Assembly: GCA_947470205.1 (NCBI GenBank)
Contig: CANISK010000005.1
Span: forward strand, 1 to 21,399
Direction of reading: 5' to 3'
DNA from: Neisseriaceae bacterium
GTDB lineage: Bacteria > Pseudomonadota > Gammaproteobacteria > Burkholderiales > UBA11063
Length of the DNA: 21,399 nucleotides
Below the pieces are notes generated by a model. That model saw only the letters and a program-made list of their open reading frames with translations, searched no databases and was not told where the DNA came from. The translations under genes and the position numbers were made by a program. Positions 9,701-16,650 of the stretch are shown here, piece by piece; the first letter of the stretch is position 1; the number at the start of each line of letters is the position of its first letter.

Positions 9701-10100
9701 CTTAAGTGGTATTGGAGAAAGTGGAGATATTTTAAATATTTCTTGTGATAAATCTGTTGGAATTAAATTATCAGGTAAAAAATTATTTACTTTTGCTGTA
9801 AAATCAATGGCAAATGCTACTAAAAAATGTTGTGAACAACATGGGGTGACCCTTAGTGATATTGATGTAGTTATTCCACATCAAGCAAATCAACGCATTA
9901 TTGATGCAATAGAACACAGGTTAAAAATAAAATCAGGTTCTATGTATAGCAATGTTGCTAAATATGGCAACACTTCATCTTGTTCCATTCCTATTGCCAT
10001 GAATGAATCTCTAGATAACTGCACATCAGGTAACACGATTTTATTGGCTGCATTTGGTGGAGGATTTACCTTCGGCTCTGTAATTCTGACTTGTAGATAA
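6717..10100 (+). CDS. Fusion enzyme: 2-oxoacid dehydrogenase E1 alpha + E1 beta + lipoyl domain + KAS III
   Basis: Four enzyme modules lie in one 1127-residue chain. Residues 15-340 are E1 alpha, with the thiamine-diphosphate motif GDGTTQQGE (151-159) through N181. Residues 354-690 are E1 beta, starting KRYTMLEAMRETF and holding the conserved His in FHSQ (480-483). Residues 694-770 form a lipoyl domain with IEASKASGE, K735 being the likely lipoylated lysine. An N/K/T-rich linker leads to a full KAS III domain (806-1127). This has C924 in NAACSG, H1055 in PHQANQR and N1085 in GNTSS, with spacing matching E. coli FabH C112-H244-N274. No E2 acyltransferase or E3 domain is present. Expected chemistry is decarboxylation of a (branched-chain?) 2-oxoacid, transfer to lipoate, then condensation, probably with malonyl-ACP. 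The ATG overlaps the previous stop (ATGA) and lacks a good ribosome site, implying translational coupling. Confidence 0.93.
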   Translation: MNNQLHQKTENQKTEDLLQLYKFMVASREVDIIESELVNSGEANFLASSKGHEGCAIFAPFLIKSDYLHCHYRDKALMLARGISPTMFFYSALAKAESHSSGRQMVSHMSAPELNITSIVAAVGSNALQATGVASAIKNNPDNPIVICLIGDGTTQQGEVLEAIAEATRSNLPLLFVVHDNHYAISTKTTGKTFFSLPNDSHPQSFYGVPIHHIDGVNIFDSYNTIEHIIDNMRFNKSPQIIILNVDRLDNHSNADDQKLYRSDEEILNSKNNDPLVFAYNYLSQIGVSLDKIHQAKEEAILEVRNAIHTARSGSIPQICIDAINPLPDYQSLNITEYRGTKNNTTSQIDPEKRYTMLEAMRETFNYHLKTNPEVYLFGEDIEDKKGDVFGVTKGLSTKYPNQVKNSPLSESTIIGMSIGMALTKKIPVAFIQFADFLAPAFNQIYTELATMYWRTNGGWNTPVIIFAACGGYRPGLGPFHSQTNEATYAHIPGIDVFMPSNAADAAGLLNAAFHSHRPSLFLYPKKLLNNSGITDTTSRDIERHIVPIGVGRIIAHGQDITMVAWGNTVSLCIEVANTLEEHDISCEIIDLRTIKPFDKKLILQSTAKTKHLLVVHEDNMMCGVGSEILAFVMENSKIPIKAKRIARPDTYTPCNFINQMEILPSYETILEGACQILGYDIQWNIDNNLDDTLYYVNVIGASPSDESILITHIYVKVGDVVNTQDRLVDIEASKASGEILSPTSGVVHEIMVTQDEKALVGSILLTLKIDRNTQNQIKNITKTPIIKKQINNYTSPMSHANKNNIHKVGINIPLFQTGSRLVKNDELLKQFPGFNNDDIVQRTGIYQRYWLDDNENILDIAANVTHRTLEKYQLQLADIDMIICATCTQDVYKSPSMACLILNKLYKIYGEHSLIAYDINAACSGYLYALQNATDYLKTRPDKRVLLITAEYLSNHINIKDFDTAFLFGDGVTATIISGENYLDSTFATVDNIYLSGIGESGDILNISCDKSVGIKLSGKKLFTFAVKSMANATKKCCEQHGVTLSDIDVVIPHQANQRIIDAIEHRLKIKSGSMYSNVAKYGNTSSCSIPIAMNESLDNCTSGNTILLAAFGGGFTFGSVILTCR

Positions 10101-10136
10101 TCCGAAAATAATAGGTGTATAAATTCTTTATCAATC

Positions 10137-10173
10137 GTTAGGTATGTGCATTATAGATAACACACATACCAAC
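10137..10173. terminator. Hairpin between convergent genes, possible bidirectional terminator
   Basis: GTT-A-GGTATGTG (10137-10148) pairs with CACATACC-AAC (10163-10173) around a 14-nt loop, with one bulged A. It lies in the only gap between the convergent genes ending at 10100 and 10192. Neither side carries a proper T-run, so termination efficiency is doubtful. Confidence 0.4.
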
Positions 10174-10191
10174 ATACTGTCTGCCATGTTT

Positions 10192-11211
10192 TTACATTTC
10201 CACCTTATTTAAAATTTCTAACAATTTACTTCCACACACTATATCACCAATACCATAAAATTCTTTGGTATAAAAATTTTGCCAAGGCGTATCTTTGATG
10301 GAGTCTAAATTAAATAAATCAATTACTCCATTAGTTCTAGGAATGCCTATAATTGGTTGTGTGGTATCAACCATCTCGTACGCAATAGTATCAATTATTG
10401 ATAATTTATTATACTGTGCACCATTGATGTCTGTGGCTATAAACTGTAATTCGTTCATACCAAATTGTATCACTTCACCTTTATTCTCTAAATTTTGCCT
10501 AATCTCATTTATTTTATTACCTATGTCATCTTTTTTAGAATTGTACATCGCGGTGAATAAATCAAGTGGATTGGTAAGCGGAACTGACGTGATGATTGCT
10601 TTGTCAATTGATCCCAATAAGAACATCCTCCAATCTTGGTGCACCTCAAAGTTAATCGGAGCAATTTCAGTTGGATCTTGTATTAATTTACCATACAAAA
10701 CAGGACTTCTATGTAATTTTATATAATTACAAATTAGCTTACAGAATGTTTTAGGCAGGTATGGCTTAAAAAATAGGCTATTCTCTTTCACGAGTATAAG
10801 TAATTTCTTTTTGTCTACTTCCTCAAGTTTTTCGCATGCTCTACTTAATAATTGCCCCAACTCTGCGTTATTATAATATCCTACATGATTTTGAATTTTT
10901 TTAGAATATTTAAACAAAATAATATTGCGTAATATTCGAAATACGTCATCATCTGATTTATTTTGTAGAGTTGCCACAATATCATTTGCAATGTCTAGCT
11001 TATAGTTACTTGGTTTTTTCTTTAAGCCCAGTTTACTAATGTTGTTATACATGTTTAATAATCTAAAACCTTCATGATGTTGACCCTGATTAACCTGAAT
11101 ATTGTTTTCAAGATCAACACCAAATAATGGCACGTCTGCCATCACTGGTATATTATTCAAAAAATTACCCCAAACACCATTGTTATTGATATTATTATTA
11201 TCTTGTATCAT
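10192..11211 (-). CDS. Hypothetical protein, 339 residues, no recognised family
   Basis: I recognise no domain. The first 12 residues are Asn-rich (QDNNNINNN). The rest looks soluble and mixed helical, with Lys/Ile-rich stretches, no signal peptide, no transmembrane segment and no obvious catalytic motif. Translation is well supported: AAAGGAG (complement of 11219-11225) lies 7 nt from the ATG, the best ribosome site in the window. It is a single-gene unit convergent with the operon on its other side, behind its own promoter and a large palindrome. An intracellular regulator or a secreted effector without a classical signal are both possible, and nothing in the sequence decides between them. 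Confidence 0.75.
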   Translation of the reverse strand: MIQDNNNINNNGVWGNFLNNIPVMADVPLFGVDLENNIQVNQGQHHEGFRLLNMYNNISKLGLKKKPSNYKLDIANDIVATLQNKSDDDVFRILRNIILFKYSKKIQNHVGYYNNAELGQLLSRACEKLEEVDKKKLLILVKENSLFFKPYLPKTFCKLICNYIKLHRSPVLYGKLIQDPTEIAPINFEVHQDWRMFLLGSIDKAIITSVPLTNPLDLFTAMYNSKKDDIGNKINEIRQNLENKGEVIQFGMNELQFIATDINGAQYNKLSIIDTIAYEMVDTTQPIIGIPRTNGVIDLFNLDSIKDTPWQNFYTKEFYGIGDIVCGSKLLEILNKVEM

Positions 11212-11238
11212 GATAGTTCTCCTTTGTAAGATACAAAT

Positions 11239-11268
11239 ATTGTAAAATTCAGTTTATGTGACTGTAAA
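11239..11268 (-). promoter_or_regulatory. Sigma70-like promoter of the 339-residue hypothetical gene
   Basis: On the minus strand TTTACA (complement of 11263-11268) and TACAAT (complement of 11239-11244) are separated by 18 bp, each 5/6 to consensus. Predicted start of transcription is near 11232, leaving a leader of about 20 nt that contains the strong AAAGGAG. The -35 box lies in one arm of the palindrome at 11250-11295. Confidence 0.55.
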
Positions 11269-11295
11269 GATTAGTTTTTACAATCAAATAAACTG
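11250..11295. promoter_or_regulatory. Large imperfect palindrome, 19-bp arms, overlapping a -35 box
   Basis: CAGTTTATGTGACTGTAAA (11250-11268) and TTTACAATCAAATAAACTG (11277-11295) are inverted repeats matching at 17 of 19 positions around an 8-nt centre. The centre is about 40 bp upstream of the predicted transcription start, a position typical of activator sites. It could instead extrude as a cruciform or bind two repressor dimers. Confidence 0.65.
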
Positions 11296-11396
11296 ACAAG
11301 AGGATTATGATATAGATAATAAAAAAAGTCAAGGGACAAAAATGTGTCATTATGTAAGTAATTGATTTACTGAATAATAATTAATAGCATACGGTA

Positions 11397-11552
11397 AATT
11401 TATTTATAGTGAAATAACAAATACTCGTCTATCGTCATTGCGAGGCTTTAGCCGTGGCAATCCCCCATAGAAAAGTGAGATTACCACGAACCCTGTGGGT
11501 TCTCGTAATGACGGCTGAGTAGTAACAATTTATTTATAGTAAAATAACAAAT
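11397..11552. repeat. 26-nt direct repeat pair flanking a palindromic element
   Basis: AATTTATTTATAGTGAAATA plus CAAAT context at 11397-11422 recurs at 11527-11552 with one difference (25/26). A second exact 20-nt pair, CTCGTCTATCGTCATTGCGA, occurs at 11424-11443 and 11588-11607. The second series is interrupted by about 35 nt after the 26-mer. This indicates local duplication of a repeat-bearing segment followed by insertion. Confidence 0.75.
11434..11512. repeat. Paired hairpin repeat units in inverted orientation (79 bp)
   Basis: The element begins GTCATTGCGAG and ends CTCGTAATGAC. It holds two units of the plan GTCATT-CGAG-[variable stem-loop]-CGTGG-AATC facing each other. Unit 1 (11434-11462) has base stem ATTGC/GCAAT and tip GGC-TTTA-GCC. 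Unit 2 (11479-11512, minus) has base stem ATTAC/GTAAT and tip AACCC/GGGTT. No coding potential is evident. It resembles short dispersed repeats seen in host-associated bacteria; I cannot name the family. Confidence 0.75.
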
Positions 11553-11676
11553 GCTATGCGCTAGATACAATCCAATAATAATAAATGCTCGTCTATCGTC
11601 ATTGCGAACCATGATTTATCATGGTGTGGCAATCTCACACTTAGGATTTTATTGTTTTAGCTATGCGCTAGAGACA
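11553..11676. repeat. 17-bp direct repeat of the pmbA stop region flanking a repeat unit
   Basis: GCTATGCGCTAGATACA (11553-11569) recurs as GCTATGCGCTAGAGACA (11660-11676), 16/17 identical. The second copy contains the pmbA stop codon and its last three codons. The roughly 90 bp between them hold one hairpin unit. This looks like a target duplication or slippage product. Confidence 0.65.
11598..11634 (+). repeat. Single hairpin repeat unit
   Basis: This is a third copy of the unit at 11434-11462: GTCATTGCGA, then a perfect 7-bp stem ACCATGA/TCATGGT, then GTGGCAATC. The base stem ATTGC/GCAAT is conserved and the tip stem differs completely from the other two copies. Confidence 0.75.
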
Positions 11677-13013
11677 TTCATACTCTTTACTAACATTGCA
11701 CCACAATGCATTGAGGAATTATCTGTATCATCTTCGGTGATGTAAACAATATCTTTAAATATTTGTTTTAAGTTACCAGAGATGGTGATGTTATCTACAA
11801 ATTGTCCAATTTTGCCATTTTGCACGAGGATTCCACTTGCACCTACGGAGTAATCCCCAGTCACCATATTTAATCCATGACCAATAGTATCGATAATAAT
11901 CACCCCATTATTCATCTGTTGTGCCAGTGCCATCACTCCACCAGTGAAATTATTTTTAACCACTACATTGTGCGTGCCACCACTGTTCCCTGTGAGTTCC
12001 ATATTCATTTTTTTGGCAGTATAGTTAGATAAAACATATCCACACACTGTGCCATTTTTTACAATCTCACGTGGTTTTACTATCACGCCCTCATTATCAA
12101 AATAACAACTGCCAAGACCTTTTTTTATAAATGGATCTTCAGATATATTCATCCAATCTGGAAATATTTGAGTATTAATCGAGTCATTTAAAAAACTCAG
12201 ACGTCTAAATAAACTACCCCCACTAATCGCACCCAAGAAATTACCAATAATAGATTTCGCAATATCATTATCAAATATTACCGGATATTGTCCGTTTTGT
12301 ATTACCCCTTTATCCAATCTGCGTAACACTCTTTGAGTGGTAATATCGGCTAATTTGGTGTCTAACATTAAAGTACCAAAATCACGGGATGCAGAATACC
12401 AATAATCTGTTTGCATGCCATCTGTGGTATTGGCAATCAGACTTAAACTTGTGCTAAATCTTGTAGTTTTATAGCCCAAATTCAATCCAGAGCTATTTGC
12501 AATCACAAAATTGTGTTTATTAAGACTAACAGATGCACCGTCTGATGAGGTTATTAGGGGATTTTTCAAGCCCAACGCTTCAATATTATAAGCTTTTTCA
12601 ATTAATTTTTGGTTAGTAACTTCATTGTCATTTGGTATATTATAAAGCTCTAGTTCTCTGTCAATGGATTGACATAAATATTTTACATCTGGCAAAGACT
12701 GATAAGGGTCTTCTTCGGTATATGTAGCAATTTGAAGTGCCTTTGCAACCAAGTCCTCTATATTTTGTTGTTTTATATTGGTAACTGCAATACTACCTCT
12801 TTTATTGTTAAGATATACCGTGAGTGAGATAGATCTTTCATAGCTATTTTCAAAATGATCAATATGTGTATTTAAAACATCAACATTAGTGGCAATGTTC
12901 TCGTTAATTTCGAGCTGGCTATCTTTTGCACCCATTTTTTTGGCACATTCAATAATATCGTTTGCAATTGTCTGTAGTTGTGTTTGGCTGTATTCAAAAT
13001 CAAGTATAGTCAT
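11661..13013 (-). CDS. pmbA: Metalloprotease-like protein PmbA/TldE
   Basis: TldE pairs with TldD in a cytoplasmic heterodimer that degrades unfolded peptides and matures some peptides such as microcin B17; TldD carries the zinc site. The 450 residues equal the length of E. coli PmbA. Typical features are the N-terminal helix followed by LEINENIATNVDVLN, an SISLTVYLNNKRGSIA strand, the middle GSLFRRLSFL region, SGGTHNVVV and the closing GDYSVGASGILVQNGKI segment. No HExxH motif is present, as expected for TldE. Its 3' end is unusual: the stop codon lies inside a 17-bp repeat beside a palindromic repeat cluster, so the last residues (SSA) may be repeat-derived. The upstream region faces the amidohydrolase, whereas the usual neighbour darP is 8.2 kb away. 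The ribosome site is weak. Confidence 0.95.
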   Translation of the reverse strand: MTILDFEYSQTQLQTIANDIIECAKKMGAKDSQLEINENIATNVDVLNTHIDHFENSYERSISLTVYLNNKRGSIAVTNIKQQNIEDLVAKALQIATYTEEDPYQSLPDVKYLCQSIDRELELYNIPNDNEVTNQKLIEKAYNIEALGLKNPLITSSDGASVSLNKHNFVIANSSGLNLGYKTTRFSTSLSLIANTTDGMQTDYWYSASRDFGTLMLDTKLADITTQRVLRRLDKGVIQNGQYPVIFDNDIAKSIIGNFLGAISGGSLFRRLSFLNDSINTQIFPDWMNISEDPFIKKGLGSCYFDNEGVIVKPREIVKNGTVCGYVLSNYTAKKMNMELTGNSGGTHNVVVKNNFTGGVMALAQQMNNGVIIIDTIGHGLNMVTGDYSVGASGILVQNGKIGQFVDNITISGNLKQIFKDIVYITEDDTDNSSMHCGAMLVKSMNVSSA

Positions 13014-13043
13014 AATAAAACTTTAAAAAAATATATCCATTAA

Positions 13044-13061
13044 GTAAATATTATCACACAA
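13044..13061 (+). repeat. 18-bp direct repeat, left copy (flanks 8.2-kb segment)
   Basis: GTAAATATTATCACACAA is identical to 21231-21248. A further TTACAATA follows in both copies after a few differing bases. The left copy lies 31 bp upstream of pmbA, in the 261-nt gap before the amidohydrolase gene. Confidence 0.7.
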
Positions 13062-13169
13062 TTAATTACAATACATTAATTTATCTACTCTAAGCAATCA
13101 TATAACCACCTATAAATTATAAAAAATCATCATTTTATGTTTCTCACAGATCAAATCGTGATAATTTAT

Positions 13170-13198
13170 TTGACAATAGGTGCATAATATTAGATAAT
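13170..13198 (+). promoter_or_regulatory. Sigma70-like promoter for the amidohydrolase-marC pair
   Basis: TTGACA (13170-13175) and GATAAT (13193-13198) are 17 bp apart, a near-consensus promoter 77 nt upstream of the gene. A second -10 candidate, TATAAT at 13233-13238, has a poorer partner (TTGAAT, 15 bp). The rest of the 13014-13274 gap holds only AT-rich sequence and the 18-bp repeat. Confidence 0.65.
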
Positions 13199-13274
13199 AT
13201 ATTTATCGTCTTTGAATTTATGACTATTTGGGTATAATATTTTACTTTATTGGTGTTTATTGTAAAAGGGATGA

Positions 13275-14513
13275 ATGATGACCAAGTTTTTATTTTCCAA
13301 CTGTACGCTTGTTGATGCTGTGCATTATAAAACCCAACCTAATATGCATTTATTGGTGGAAAATAATCTCATAAAACAGATTAGTCGAGATGTGATTGAT
13401 GTTGATAACGCCACAATAATAGATTTGCATAATAAAATTTTAATGCCGGGCTTGATTGATGCTCATGTACATGTAACCGCCAGTGCTTTTGATTTAGCAA
13501 ATGATTATATACCAGTTAGTGAAGTTACAATTCAAACAGAGAGATTTCTTCAAAATATGTTGCAACGTGGATTTACAACTATACGTGATGCAGGTGGTGC
13601 TGATATTGGTTTATATGATGCAATAGAAAGTGATTTAATCGCAGGCCCGCGTTTATTTTATTGTGGTAAAGCATTAAGTCAAACTGGTGGACATGGGGAT
13701 TTTAGAAAAGCAAATATTGGTGGTGATTCATATCGTTGTCCATGTTCCGCAAGTAACATATCACGCATAGCAGATGGAATTACCGAAGTAAGAAAAGCGG
13801 TTCGTGATGAAGTTAGAAAAGGCGCTACCCATATTAAAATTATGGGATCAGGTGGTGTGGCATCTCCTACAGATAGAATCACAAATTTGCAATATTCTCG
13901 CGAAGAAATTGCGGCTATTGTTGAAGAGGCAACCAATGCCGGTATTTACGTTATGGCTCATGCCTATTCACCACAGGCAATTATCAGATGTGTCGAACTT
14001 GGAGTGCGAACAATAGAACATGGAAATTTATTAAATGAAGAAAGCGCTAAAGTTATGTCATCCAAAGGTGCATATTTAGTGCCAACTTTAGTAATCTATG
14101 ATGCATTAAAAAATCTTGGAAAACAAAACGGCATATCTCCAGAGAGTATGGCAAAAGTTGATATTGTTAAAAATCAGGGTTTGGCAGCAATTAAGATTGC
14201 TCGAGAGTATGGTATTAAAATTGGATTTGGAACTGATTTATTAGGCGTAGTAGGTCAATTGTTGGAAAGTCAAGAATTTACAATTCGTTCTCAAGTTGAA
14301 TCTGCATTGCAAATTTTAGAATCTGCAACTGCTGTGAATGCTGATATAATAAATCAAAAGGATAAACTTGGCGTAATTAAGGAAGGGGCATTTGCAGATT
14401 TATTGGTTGTGAATAAAAACCCACTAGATGATATCACAACATTAACTCATCCGGAAAAATACTTAGAATTAGTGATGAAAAATGGCGTTATTTATAAAAA
14501 TAAATTGTTCTAA
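13275..14513 (+). CDS. Metal-dependent amidohydrolase (COG1228-like, possible Xaa-amino acid dipeptidase)
   Basis: The 412-residue protein has all metal ligands of the binuclear amidohydrolase superfamily. These are H64 and H66 in DAHVHV, K188 in IKIMGSGG (the lysine that is carboxylated), H229 in MAHAY, H249 in EHGN and D321 in GTDLLG. The C-terminal LGVIKEGAFADLLVVNKNPL returns to the small beta-sandwich domain, as in imidazolonepropionase-like enzymes. Several characterised members of this subgroup hydrolyse Xaa-Pro or Xaa-Arg dipeptides or N-acyl amino acids; the substrate here is unknown. No signal peptide is visible, so it acts in the cytoplasm. Two starts are possible: AAAGGG at 13265-13270 is 4 nt from the ATG at 13275 and 7 nt from the ATG at 13278, which is better spaced. 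marC follows after 29 nt. Confidence 0.9.
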   Translation: MMTKFLFSNCTLVDAVHYKTQPNMHLLVENNLIKQISRDVIDVDNATIIDLHNKILMPGLIDAHVHVTASAFDLANDYIPVSEVTIQTERFLQNMLQRGFTTIRDAGGADIGLYDAIESDLIAGPRLFYCGKALSQTGGHGDFRKANIGGDSYRCPCSASNISRIADGITEVRKAVRDEVRKGATHIKIMGSGGVASPTDRITNLQYSREEIAAIVEEATNAGIYVMAHAYSPQAIIRCVELGVRTIEHGNLLNEESAKVMSSKGAYLVPTLVIYDALKNLGKQNGISPESMAKVDIVKNQGLAAIKIAREYGIKIGFGTDLLGVVGQLLESQEFTIRSQVESALQILESATAVNADIINQKDKLGVIKEGAFADLLVVNKNPLDDITTLTHPEKYLELVMKNGVIYKNKLF

Positions 14514-14542
14514 ATTACCTGTATTGTTTTAAGGGGTGAAAT

Positions 14543-15181
14543 ATGTTTGAAGGATCATACCAACATTATTTATTGGGATTAATTGCAGTTGCCAACAACA
14601 TTCCAGCGTTAGCACCATTTATCGCGCTTACCAATGGTGCGAATAAAATCACAATACATAAATTAGCTATAGTAAGCACGATAAGTGCATTTATTGTAAT
14701 GATGGTATCTATGTTTTTTGGAACATTAATTTTAAAATTTTTTGGCATTTCGATTAGTGCATTTCAAATTGCTGGTGGTATTCTTTTGTGTAGCACTGGA
14801 ACCAGTATGTTGAATGCTCAAAACTCAAACGATGTAAGCGGTAAACAAATTACAGATACACAATTGGAATATTCTAAATTTGTGTCTGTCGCTATTGTAC
14901 CCATCGCACTTCCTCTCACCACTGGAGCTGGGACTATTTCTACAATTACACTCTTTGCAGCTATGGCATCAAAAAGCCATACACATATAGAATTATTTGT
15001 TGCTATTTTAACTATCACGTTGATTATATTTTTAGGGTTTTATTTTGCAAATAATGTTGTAAAAAAATTGGGCAATATTGGCATGAGTGTGTTAATTAAA
15101 GTTATGGGACTGTTTACGCTTGCTCTGGGTGTGCAATTTATTGTGACTGGGGTATCTACTGTGTATAAAGGATTAATATAA
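14543..15181 (+). CDS. MarC-family (UPF0056) integral membrane protein
   Basis: This 212-residue protein has about six transmembrane segments and the family pattern: an N-terminal ANNIPALAPFIALT, a central AFQIAGGILLCSTGTSML helix, and VPIALPLTTGAGTIST in the second half. MarC-type proteins are inner-membrane proteins of uncertain function, once linked to multiple antibiotic resistance, a link later disputed. AAGGGG at 14531-14536 gives a good ribosome site. It follows the amidohydrolase by 29 nt and is probably co-transcribed. Its last 9 nt overlap the end of the porin-like gene on the other strand. Confidence 0.9.
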   Translation: MFEGSYQHYLLGLIAVANNIPALAPFIALTNGANKITIHKLAIVSTISAFIVMMVSMFFGTLILKFFGISISAFQIAGGILLCSTGTSMLNAQNSNDVSGKQITDTQLEYSKFVSVAIVPIALPLTTGAGTISTITLFAAMASKSHTHIELFVAILTITLIIFLGFYFANNVVKKLGNIGMSVLIKVMGLFTLALGVQFIVTGVSTVYKGLI

Positions 15182-16609
15182 ATAACTTAGCATGATTTGT
15201 ATTACATAATTATTTCCTGAAGAATTAGATGGGGGGTTTTGTTGATAGGCATATACTCCAAAAATATTTAACCCTTTAATTTTCGGAGTTGCATAGGTTG
15301 TAATCAAATCATATTCGTGTGTGTTATTCCATTGCGACACTCCAGTTTTAAAAGCCGTCATGGATGGTGATATGGTTAATGATTTATCTAATAAATTAAT
15401 TGAAGCTCCTACTTTATATGCAGCACCAGAACTCCCCATGTCAACAAGACCAGCTATATATGGAGTGGTATATAAAGGATCATCTGCCATGCCATATGTA
15501 TAAGGTGACACAATTGCACCATGACCATAACCAGTTTCATTTCCCCACACATTATTGTAACTCACATTTAAGCTATAGCATTTATAAGTAATATTTCCTT
15601 GTATCCCCAAAAAATTACTTGAAATTTGCCCATAACTGCCTCCGTTTAATCCATTTCCAGGATCATTAATTGCATTAATATTATTTGCATTTCCATTTGA
15701 CATATCCATTCCGGCTTGAGTGTTTAGATTAAATGATAAGTCAGAATTTAGTGTAAATTTGCTATTGTCATTAGCATACAACAATTCACCATAATTGGCA
15801 AAATTATAGCCCCATATTTGAATAGTGTTTTGATGATTGAATAATTCACCATTTAAACCAACTGCAATTGTTCCGGCAGAGGCTCCAGTAACAGTATTAT
15901 TTGCAATAATACCGCTCAAGAAATCATACCCTGTATTATAATTTGTAAGACCAGTAAAAGATGATGACGAAATTCCTTGTGCACCGTTAAATCCTATCCC
16001 TGTTAATGTCCAATTTTTATTTATATTGACATTTATCATTGCTCCTTGATAACTATATGGAGTTGCTATCATGTTATTAAAATAATTTGGTGTGAGCCAT
16101 GGACTATTATTAATCCCAATTAATCCAGCATCCACTTGTAATAAATTATTATATTGATACTCAACAAATGCCTCAGATGGAGCCACCTGTTTCTGTGATG
16201 GCAAAAAATATGCTTGTGTGTTTGGGTTGTTGCCATTTATGTTGGTTGCAAAAAAGGGATTTACAATATCAATTAATCCACCAAAAGTAAAACCATACAA
16301 TTGACCAGTCTGAGCAAATAAATCTACCCCATAGCCATAATTTGTAAAACTTGACTGTGTACCGGTATATTGCATAGATACCGCACCGAAAGCATTCCAC
16401 TCACCATCACAAAACAAATGCTTGATGATACCATCTGTATTTGTTTGGGTATTATTGGTAACTTTTAAAGAGTGTATCCATGGGTTTTCGGTGTATATGG
16501 ATTGTTGAGTGATTATTGTATTATTAGATGATGGATTAATCTCCATGCTATCACCAAATGCCATTTGATGAAATATTAAAACTATTAAACATGAATATAT
16601 TAATTTCAT
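15173..16609 (-). CDS. Porin-like outer-membrane beta-barrel protein
   Basis: The 478-residue product starts with a short secretion signal (MKLIYSCLIVLIFHQMAFG, cleavage likely near FG-DS). It then shows many amphipathic, Asn/Gly/Tyr-rich strands and ends in YVIQIMLSYLY, the alternating, aromatic-terminated last strand typical of outer-membrane barrels. The family is not certain. The closing region (EYDLITTYATPKIKGLNIFGVYAY) loosely recalls OprD-type substrate-specific porins, but I cannot confirm that. It lies 41 nt downstream of the split FUSC exporter in the same direction, so it may be the last gene of the export operon, though an own promoter cannot be excluded. It overlaps marC convergently by 9 nt. 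Confidence 0.75.
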   Translation of the reverse strand: MKLIYSCLIVLIFHQMAFGDSMEINPSSNNTIITQQSIYTENPWIHSLKVTNNTQTNTDGIIKHLFCDGEWNAFGAVSMQYTGTQSSFTNYGYGVDLFAQTGQLYGFTFGGLIDIVNPFFATNINGNNPNTQAYFLPSQKQVAPSEAFVEYQYNNLLQVDAGLIGINNSPWLTPNYFNNMIATPYSYQGAMINVNINKNWTLTGIGFNGAQGISSSSFTGLTNYNTGYDFLSGIIANNTVTGASAGTIAVGLNGELFNHQNTIQIWGYNFANYGELLYANDNSKFTLNSDLSFNLNTQAGMDMSNGNANNINAINDPGNGLNGGSYGQISSNFLGIQGNITYKCYSLNVSYNNVWGNETGYGHGAIVSPYTYGMADDPLYTTPYIAGLVDMGSSGAAYKVGASINLLDKSLTISPSMTAFKTGVSQWNNTHEYDLITTYATPKIKGLNIFGVYAYQQNPPSNSSGNNYVIQIMLSYLY

Positions 16610-16650
16610 ATTGATTTTTTATTGTTGAATGATTTTATAATTATCGTTCA

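Noticed and set aside
11397..11676. CRISPR-like array
   Set aside because: Repeats are few, in mixed orientation, with irregular spacing and internal hairpins; no cas genes in the window.
11551..11745. 64-residue open frame on the plus strand across the repeat cluster
   Set aside because: Composed of repeat sequence and antisense pmbA, with no ribosome site or recognisable protein.
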